Source: Geothermobacter sp964501815 (lineage in GTDB: Bacteria; Desulfobacterota; Desulfuromonadia; Desulfuromonadales; Geothermobacteraceae). From it: a stretch of 64,000 nucleotides of DNA. The translations under genes and the position numbers were made by a program. Each line of letters starts with the position of its first letter. Position 1 is the first letter of the stretch. Shown piece after piece: positions 59,865 through 64,000 of the stretch. The DNA lies in contig CAZCUR010000001.1 of assembly GCA_964501815.1 (NCBI GenBank), forward strand, positions 20,377-84,376. Reading direction: 5' to 3'. The notes beneath the pieces are model-generated. The model had not been told where the DNA came from. It saw nothing but the letters and a program-made list of their open reading frames with translations, and did not search any database.

Positions 59865-60248
59865 ATGTACACCGATAAAGTCATGGATCACTTCCAGAAT
59901 CCCCGCAATGTGGGGGAAATCCCCGATGCCAATGGTGTCGGGGAAGTTGGCAATGCTTCCTGCGGCGACATCATGAAGATATTCCTCAAGGTTGAGGACA
60001 ATGTCATCAAGGATATCAAGTTCAAGACCTTTGGCTGCGGCGCCGCCATAGCCACCTCCTCGATGGTGACCGAGATGGCCCTTGGCAAAACGATTGACGA
60101 GGCGCTGGAGCTGACCAACCAGGCGGTTGCCGAGGCCCTTGACGGACTGCCCGCCCAGAAAATGCACTGCTCCAACCTTGCGGCCGACGCCTTGCACGAG
60201 GCCATCAAGGATTACCGGGCCCGTCAGCAGCAGGAACAGGCCAGCTGA
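59865..60248 (+). CDS. iscU: Fe-S cluster assembly scaffold IscU/NifU N-terminal type
   Basis: Builds Fe-S clusters on cysteines from NifS sulfur. The 127-residue single domain has C33, D35, C58 and C102 (ASCGD, FGCGAAIA, MHCSN), the usual ligand set. It lacks the extra NifU ferredoxin-like and Nfu domains. GGAGACAGAC-type sequence precedes the ATG. No hscA, hscB or fdx gene follows. Confidence 0.96.
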   Translation: MYTDKVMDHFQNPRNVGEIPDANGVGEVGNASCGDIMKIFLKVEDNVIKDIKFKTFGCGAAIATSSMVTEMALGKTIDEALELTNQAVAEALDGLPAQKMHCSNLAADALHEAIKDYRARQQQEQAS

Positions 60249-60287
60249 CAGGCCGTCTGGTTCATAAAGGCGAAAAAGGGGAGGGTT

Positions 60288-60310
60288 GGCCGCGGGCGGT
60301 CGACCCTCCC
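60288..60310 (+). other. hairpin between iscU and mnmA
   Basis: GGGAGGGT (60288-60295) and ACCCTCCC (60303-60310) pair with a short GC-rich loop, without a T tract. It could be a weak attenuator between the Fe-S and tRNA-modification genes. Confidence 0.4.
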
Positions 60311-60395
60311 TGCCGTTTGGGGCGGGCCGCATCTGGCCTTTTGCGGCCTGATCGGCTATAGTGCCGCCCCAGCGTTGAAAGGGATACGAAAATTC

Positions 60396-61490
60396 ATGGC
60401 GGATCTGCTAAAAAAATCGGGCCGGAGAATCGTTGTCGCCATGAGCGGCGGTGTCGATTCTTCGGTGACTGCGGCCCTGCTCAAGGAGGCCGGCCACGAA
60501 GTTATCGGCATCACCATGCAAATCTGGGACTACAGCAAGTTCGCGGCGCCCGATGGTGAAACCTTCGGCACTTGCTGCAGCCTGGATGATGTCTACGATG
60601 CCCGTCGGGTGGCCGAACAGATCGGCATCCCTTTTTATGTGGTCAATTTCGAGGACGATTTCCAGCGGGCAGTCATCGATCCCTTCTGCGATGCCTATTT
60701 CTCCGGGCGCACCCCCAACCCCTGTGTGCTTTGCAATCAGATTCTCAAATTCGAGCGCCTTTTGCGCCGTGCGCGTGAACTGGAGGCCGACTATCTGGTG
60801 ACCGGCCACTACGCGCAAGTTATTCAGGCCGATGGACGGTTTCATCTGCGCAAGGGCCTGGACCGTTCCAAGGATCAGTCCTACTTTCTCTTCACCCTGA
60901 CGCCTGACCAGATGCGCATGGTTCGCTTCCCCCTGGGGGGAATGACCAAACCGGAGGTTCGCGCCCATGCCGAGCGGCTGGGTTTGCGTGTCGCCGAGAA
61001 GCCCGAAAGCCAGGATATCTGTTTCGTACCGGACGGTGACTATGTCCGCTTTCTGGAAGAAGAACGCGGACCTGGCCAGTGCGATGGCGACATTGTCCAT
61101 GTTGACGGACAGGTTCTGGGACGGCATCACGGCACCTACCGCTATACCATCGGTCAGCGCCGCGGGCTGGGGATCTCCTGGCCGAGTCCCTTGTACGTGG
61201 TGCGCATTGATGCTGAAAACAACAAGGTTGTCGTTGGAGAACGGGACCACCTTGAAACCGGGGAGCTGGTGATTGACGGTGTCAACTGGATCGTTCCGCC
61301 GCCTGCCGACCGTTTTCGTGCCGCCTGCCGTATCCGTTATCGGCACAGTGAACAGCCCGCGACCATCAGCCTGCAAAAGGACGGGCGGGCGACGATTCGT
61401 TTTGACCAGCCCCAGCGCGGGGTCACCCCGGGGCAGGCGGCGGTCATCTACCAGAACGATGAAGTCCTTGGCGGAGGGTGGATCGCGTGA
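60396..61490 (+). CDS. mnmA: tRNA-specific 2-thiouridylase
   Basis: Thiolates U34 of Lys, Glu and Gln tRNAs using sulfur from a desulfurase. The 364-residue enzyme has the P-loop SGGVDSS, the catalytic pair C113 (TPNPCVLCN) and C209 (SQDICFV), and the C-terminal domains with TIGQRRGLG. ATG 60396 starts the conserved sequence; TTG 60375 lacks support. It links tRNA thiolation to the adjacent nifS. Confidence 0.96.
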   Translation: MADLLKKSGRRIVVAMSGGVDSSVTAALLKEAGHEVIGITMQIWDYSKFAAPDGETFGTCCSLDDVYDARRVAEQIGIPFYVVNFEDDFQRAVIDPFCDAYFSGRTPNPCVLCNQILKFERLLRRARELEADYLVTGHYAQVIQADGRFHLRKGLDRSKDQSYFLFTLTPDQMRMVRFPLGGMTKPEVRAHAERLGLRVAEKPESQDICFVPDGDYVRFLEEERGPGQCDGDIVHVDGQVLGRHHGTYRYTIGQRRGLGISWPSPLYVVRIDAENNKVVVGERDHLETGELVIDGVNWIVPPPADRFRAACRIRYRHSEQPATISLQKDGRATIRFDQPQRGVTPGQAAVIYQNDEVLGGGWIA

Positions 61491-62779
61491 GTCAGACGGT
61501 TGCCATCGCCACTCTGGGCTGCAAGACCAACCAGTTTGAATCGGCCGCCATCGAAGAGCAGCTGCGGCAGGCCGGGTACACCATTGTCCCCTTTGAGGAG
61601 GGGGCCGATCTGGTGGTGGTCAACACCTGTACCGTAACGGCACGAACCGACGCCCAAAGCCGCAACCTGATCCGCCGGGCGCGCCGGCTGAACCTTCATG
61701 CCCGCATCATCGTCACCGGGTGTTATGCCCAGGTCGAGCCGGAGGAAATTCGACGCATTCCCGGCGTTGCCATGGTCATCGGCAATGACGAAAAGAAAGA
61801 CCTGCTCCGGTATCTCGCCGAGGAACGGGAGCGCCAGCTGGTTGCCACCGACGGTCTGAAAAGCGGGCGAGGGGGGGTGGGTCTTTCCCTGACCACCTTT
61901 ACCGATCGCAGCCGCGCCTTTTTGCAGATTCAAAACGGCTGTGACGCATTCTGTTCCTATTGCATCATCCCCTATGCACGCGGGAGCAGTCGTTCGGTTC
62001 CGGCTGATCAGGTTCTCGAGCGGGTGCGGCGACTGACCGCATCCGGTTACCACGAAATCGTCCTGACCGGTATTCACATGGGGGCCTACGGGCTTGACCT
62101 GGAGCCGAAGACCAGCCTGACGGACCTGGTTTTTGCCATTGAGGAACAAACCCGGGTTCACCGGCTGCGCCTGGGCTCCATCGAGCCAAACGAGGTCTCC
62201 GACCGGCTGATCGAACGGATGGCCGTTTCGGATCGGCTCTGTCCCCATCTGCACATACCGCTGCAGTCCGGTTCGGACTCCGTGCTCAAGCGCATGAACC
62301 GGCACTACGATGCGGGCTTTTTTCATCGTCTGATCGAAAAGATTCATCGTGCCGTACCTGAGGTCGCCATTGGTGTCGATGTCATCGCCGGGTTTCCCGG
62401 GGAAACGGAAGAAGAATTCGAACAAACCTGGCGTCTGATCGACCACCTGCCGCTGTCCCACCTGCATGTTTTTCCCTACAGCCGGCGTCCGGGTACACCG
62501 GCCGCCGGGATGGACGGGCAGCTGGATGGTGCCCTGATACGGGAACGGGCCGCGAAACTGCGCAGTCTGGGAGAAACCAAGGCGCGACGCTATGCAGAGC
62601 GTTTTGTTGGCCGGGTGCTGGAACTGGTGGTTGAAGGAGGGCGGGAGGACGGCTGGCGCCGCGGGCTGTCGCGCAACTATCTGGCGGTTCAGTTCAAAGG
62701 TGAAGCCCGGCCCGGCGAACGGGTCTGGGTGCGGGTCGAGAGCTGGACCGCAGCTGGTCTGCGGGGCAGCCTGGTGTGA
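61487..62779 (+). CDS. mtaB: tRNA threonylcarbamoyladenosine methylthiotransferase (MtaB-type)
   Basis: Radical-SAM methylthiotransferase that adds a methylthio group to t6A37 in tRNA. The 430-residue chain has the N-terminal UPF0004 cluster cysteines C12, C48 and C79, the radical-SAM motif C152-x3-C156-x2-C159 (CDAFCSYC) and a C-terminal TRAM-like domain. GTG 61487 overlaps the mnmA stop as GTGA. The enzyme carries two [4Fe-4S] clusters, which fits the neighbouring assembly genes. MiaB and RimO are the alternatives in the family, but the GCKTNQ start favours MtaB. Confidence 0.93.
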   Translation: MSQTVAIATLGCKTNQFESAAIEEQLRQAGYTIVPFEEGADLVVVNTCTVTARTDAQSRNLIRRARRLNLHARIIVTGCYAQVEPEEIRRIPGVAMVIGNDEKKDLLRYLAEERERQLVATDGLKSGRGGVGLSLTTFTDRSRAFLQIQNGCDAFCSYCIIPYARGSSRSVPADQVLERVRRLTASGYHEIVLTGIHMGAYGLDLEPKTSLTDLVFAIEEQTRVHRLRLGSIEPNEVSDRLIERMAVSDRLCPHLHIPLQSGSDSVLKRMNRHYDAGFFHRLIEKIHRAVPEVAIGVDVIAGFPGETEEEFEQTWRLIDHLPLSHLHVFPYSRRPGTPAAGMDGQLDGALIRERAAKLRSLGETKARRYAERFVGRVLELVVEGGREDGWRRGLSRNYLAVQFKGEARPGERVWVRVESWTAAGLRGSLV

Positions 62780-62799
62780 GACAGAACGGCCTTGACCTG

Positions 62800-63546
62800 T
62801 TACCGCTGCGGTTTGCGGGCTGAAAGAAACGTCCAGTTTTCCAGAAAAGACGGTACCGCCACCTGCTGCTCGCAGATGTCGCTGAAATGCCGGGCTGCCT
62901 CGGCGCGAATCTCCCTCAACAGGTCCTGACTTTCTTTGGCCAGGTCAGTATTGCCTTCTCCCTCCCCACAGCATTGCATGGAGAAAACGCCCCCTGGCTT
63001 CAAAGCCCGGGCAACAAGCGCCAGGGTTTCGGCCATGAACTCTTCTCGGCTTTGCCCGTCCCGAACCGGATCCATGGTTAAATCATAGACAACGCCATCA
63101 AGCTCGCGCGCATCGGCAAGCCAGGCAAAGGCATCGCCGGTAACAATGTCAGCTTTGGGATGTTGCCAGACTGGTCCGGACAGGCGGTTGAGGTACTGGC
63201 GGCACAGACGCATGACCTCGCCGTCGATGTCGATCTGCCAGGCCTGCTGCAGCGGCAGGCTCAGGCGTTCACAGGAGCGAATCAGCTCCCACAAAACGCC
63301 TCCGTCCCCGCCGCCGAGGATGGCAACCTTTTCGGTGGCGAGATGCCTGAGCAGAGGGGCGACCATGGCGCTGCCGTAGATGCTGTCGCTTTCAGATATC
63401 TGCAGGTCGCCGTCAATAACCAGCTGGTGGCCGAAGGCCGGGTGGCGGGTGATTTCGATGTGCTGAAAGCGACTGGTGACCGAGGTAATGACTTGGGCGC
63501 CAAGGTGACTGGCGAATTGGGGGTTGCGTTGTTCTTTGCTCAGCAT
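62800..63546 (-). CDS. spermidine synthase-like aminopropyltransferase
   Basis: A 248-residue SAM-fold protein with GGGDGG (the decarboxy-SAM binding loop), IDGEV acidic residue and VYDLTMDPV near the active site. It would transfer an aminopropyl group to putrescine or a similar amine. No speD (decarboxylase) is in the window. ATG 63546 lies 18 bases beyond the hairpin that terminates the upstream gene, so expression may depend on readthrough or a hidden promoter. Weak match to the rest of the family leaves another methyltransferase-like function possible. Confidence 0.75.
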   Translation of the reverse strand: MLSKEQRNPQFASHLGAQVITSVTSRFQHIEITRHPAFGHQLVIDGDLQISESDSIYGSAMVAPLLRHLATEKVAILGGGDGGVLWELIRSCERLSLPLQQAWQIDIDGEVMRLCRQYLNRLSGPVWQHPKADIVTGDAFAWLADARELDGVVYDLTMDPVRDGQSREEFMAETLALVARALKPGGVFSMQCCGEGEGNTDLAKESQDLLREIRAEAARHFSDICEQQVAVPSFLENWTFLSARKPQR

Positions 63547-63563
63547 TGTTGATCGGCCTGGGA

Positions 63564-63606
63564 AAAACAAAAGGCGGGTACCAGAAAGGTATCCGCCTTT
63601 TGTTTT
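63564..63606 (-). terminator. intrinsic terminator after the PxxKW gene
   Basis: Arms 63606-63588 and 63582-63564 pair almost fully (one mismatch in the middle) around five bases; on minus it ends in TTTTGTTTT. The plus strand also ends in T, so it may act both ways. Confidence 0.88.
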
Positions 63607-63622
63607 GGTTGACTTCGAGGTT

Positions 63623-63901
63623 TTACTTGCCGCCGCGTTTGGACGCCTTGAGCGGGTTAATGCGCTGTTCCACCACCTTCTTCTCGACTTTCTGGTGGGT
63701 GGCGAAGTTGCAAATGTTCACCGCCCATTTCTGTGCCGGAGACGGGGCAACGGAGCAGACCTTGCCGATTTTGCTATCGACAATACGCTCGCAGCCTTCA
63801 CACTGCTCGACGATCGGCTGGCAGGAATTGCCTTCAAAAACGCAGCCGTTTTTGCTCCAGAAGGTGCATTCGACACCGGGCTGTACTGTCTGACACTGCA
63901 T
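63623..63901 (-). CDS. PxxKW family Cys-rich protein
   Basis: A 92-residue protein with nine cysteines: C3, C12, C20, C27, C34, C37, C49 and C64 among them, and the motif PAQKW at about residues 55-59, which names a small family seen mainly in deltaproteobacteria (from memory). The C-terminus is Lys-rich and ends KASKRGGK. It likely binds metal or a cluster. CAAGGAG lies about nine bases before ATG 63901; an in-frame start at 63955 is weaker. Function is unknown. Confidence 0.78.
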   Translation of the reverse strand: MQCQTVQPGVECTFWSKNGCVFEGNSCQPIVEQCEGCERIVDSKIGKVCSVAPSPAQKWAVNICNFATHQKVEKKVVEQRINPLKASKRGGK

Positions 63902-63957
63902 GATGACAAATCTCCTTGAAGATTCGGTTGTTTTGCGGCTCAACTCAAAGACCACAC

Positions 63958-63986
63958 TTCATAACCGATGTTGTCGTTTTTGTCAA
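63958..63986 (-). promoter_or_regulatory. promoter of the PxxKW gene
   Basis: Minus-strand TTGACA (63986-63981), 17 bases, TATGAA (63963-63958); about 55 bases to the start codon. Confidence 0.6.
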
Positions 63987-64000
63987 TCTCTTTTTCGGGC

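Noticed and set aside
60341..60362. Promoter directly before mnmA
   Set aside because: TATAGT at 60357-60362 is a fair -10, but the only TTGCGG -35-like sequence is 10 bases away and the correctly spaced hexamer is TGGCCT.
1..64000. Insertion sequences, prophage genes, CRISPR arrays, tRNA or rRNA genes
   Set aside because: No transposase, integrase, regularly spaced repeats, cloverleaf-like tRNA sequence or rRNA signature was seen on either strand.

Overview
The window is about 64 kb of dense, GC-rich bacterial chromosome with no insertion sequence, prophage, CRISPR array, rRNA or tRNA that I can see. Gene content and order point to the Desulfuromonadia/Geobacter-Pelobacter side of the former Deltaproteobacteria. 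The clues are a leuA T-box leader, a c-type haem sensor in a c-di-GMP enzyme, small Cys-rich PxxKW- and DUF6485-like proteins, a queA-tgt-yajC-secD-secF run, a pheA-tyrA-aroA-cmk-ispH-rpsA-sppA-ihfB run, and an IscR/NifS/IscU set. The lineage is an inference; no marker RNA was available to confirm it.

Bases 1-8352 hold phospholipid synthesis (psd end, pssA), then leucine synthesis (leuA, leuC, leuD, leuB) behind a near-consensus promoter and a complete leucine T-box, then an orphan EcfT-like membrane protein and truA. Bases 8413-11192 hold a Usp protein, rplM-rpsI with their own promoter and terminator, argC and a small Cys-rich protein. On the minus strand (11204-15402) two overlapping genes encode a haem-c HD-GYP protein and a GGDEF protein, opposing c-di-GMP enzymes. 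Bases 15659-24354 run from a DUF2065 protein through queuosine genes, the SecDF/YajC export complex, a TPR protein and a beta-helix lipoprotein to recJ. A minus-strand pair (24358-26360) encodes an FNT channel and an aminotransferase. It is divergent from the aromatic and housekeeping cluster pheA to ihfB (26568-34613).

Between ihfB and an rluA-family gene lies what I read as an unannotated 6S RNA gene on the minus strand, with its own TTGACA promoter and a shared bidirectional terminator. At 37342-41694 a four-gene minus-strand operon encodes a small symporter subunit, a sodium:solute symporter fused through a STAC domain to GAF and PP2C phosphatase domains, an anti-sigma antagonist and an anti-sigma kinase: apparently a transporter-coupled partner-switching system. 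Bases 41899-51129 form a long cell-envelope and repair run: TPR lipoprotein, LolB-like lipoprotein, peptide ABC-transporter parts interrupted by an OmpA-like lipoprotein and a stand-alone MshEN (candidate c-di-GMP-binding) protein, then mutM and a thioesterase.

The last part holds slyD and class I fumarase on the minus strand, then ilvA and a receiver/GAF/PAS/histidine kinase protein. A sulfur-mobilisation run follows (cysE, iscR, nifS, iscU, mnmA, mtaB), which carries sulfur from serine acetylation through cysteine desulfuration and Fe-S assembly to tRNA thiolation and methylthiolation. The window closes with an aminopropyltransferase-like gene and a PxxKW-type Cys-rich protein on the minus strand. 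The most novel-looking elements are the symporter-phosphatase operon, the haem-linked HD-GYP/GGDEF pair, the MshEN/OmpA insertion inside the peptide transporter, and the 6S RNA gene.
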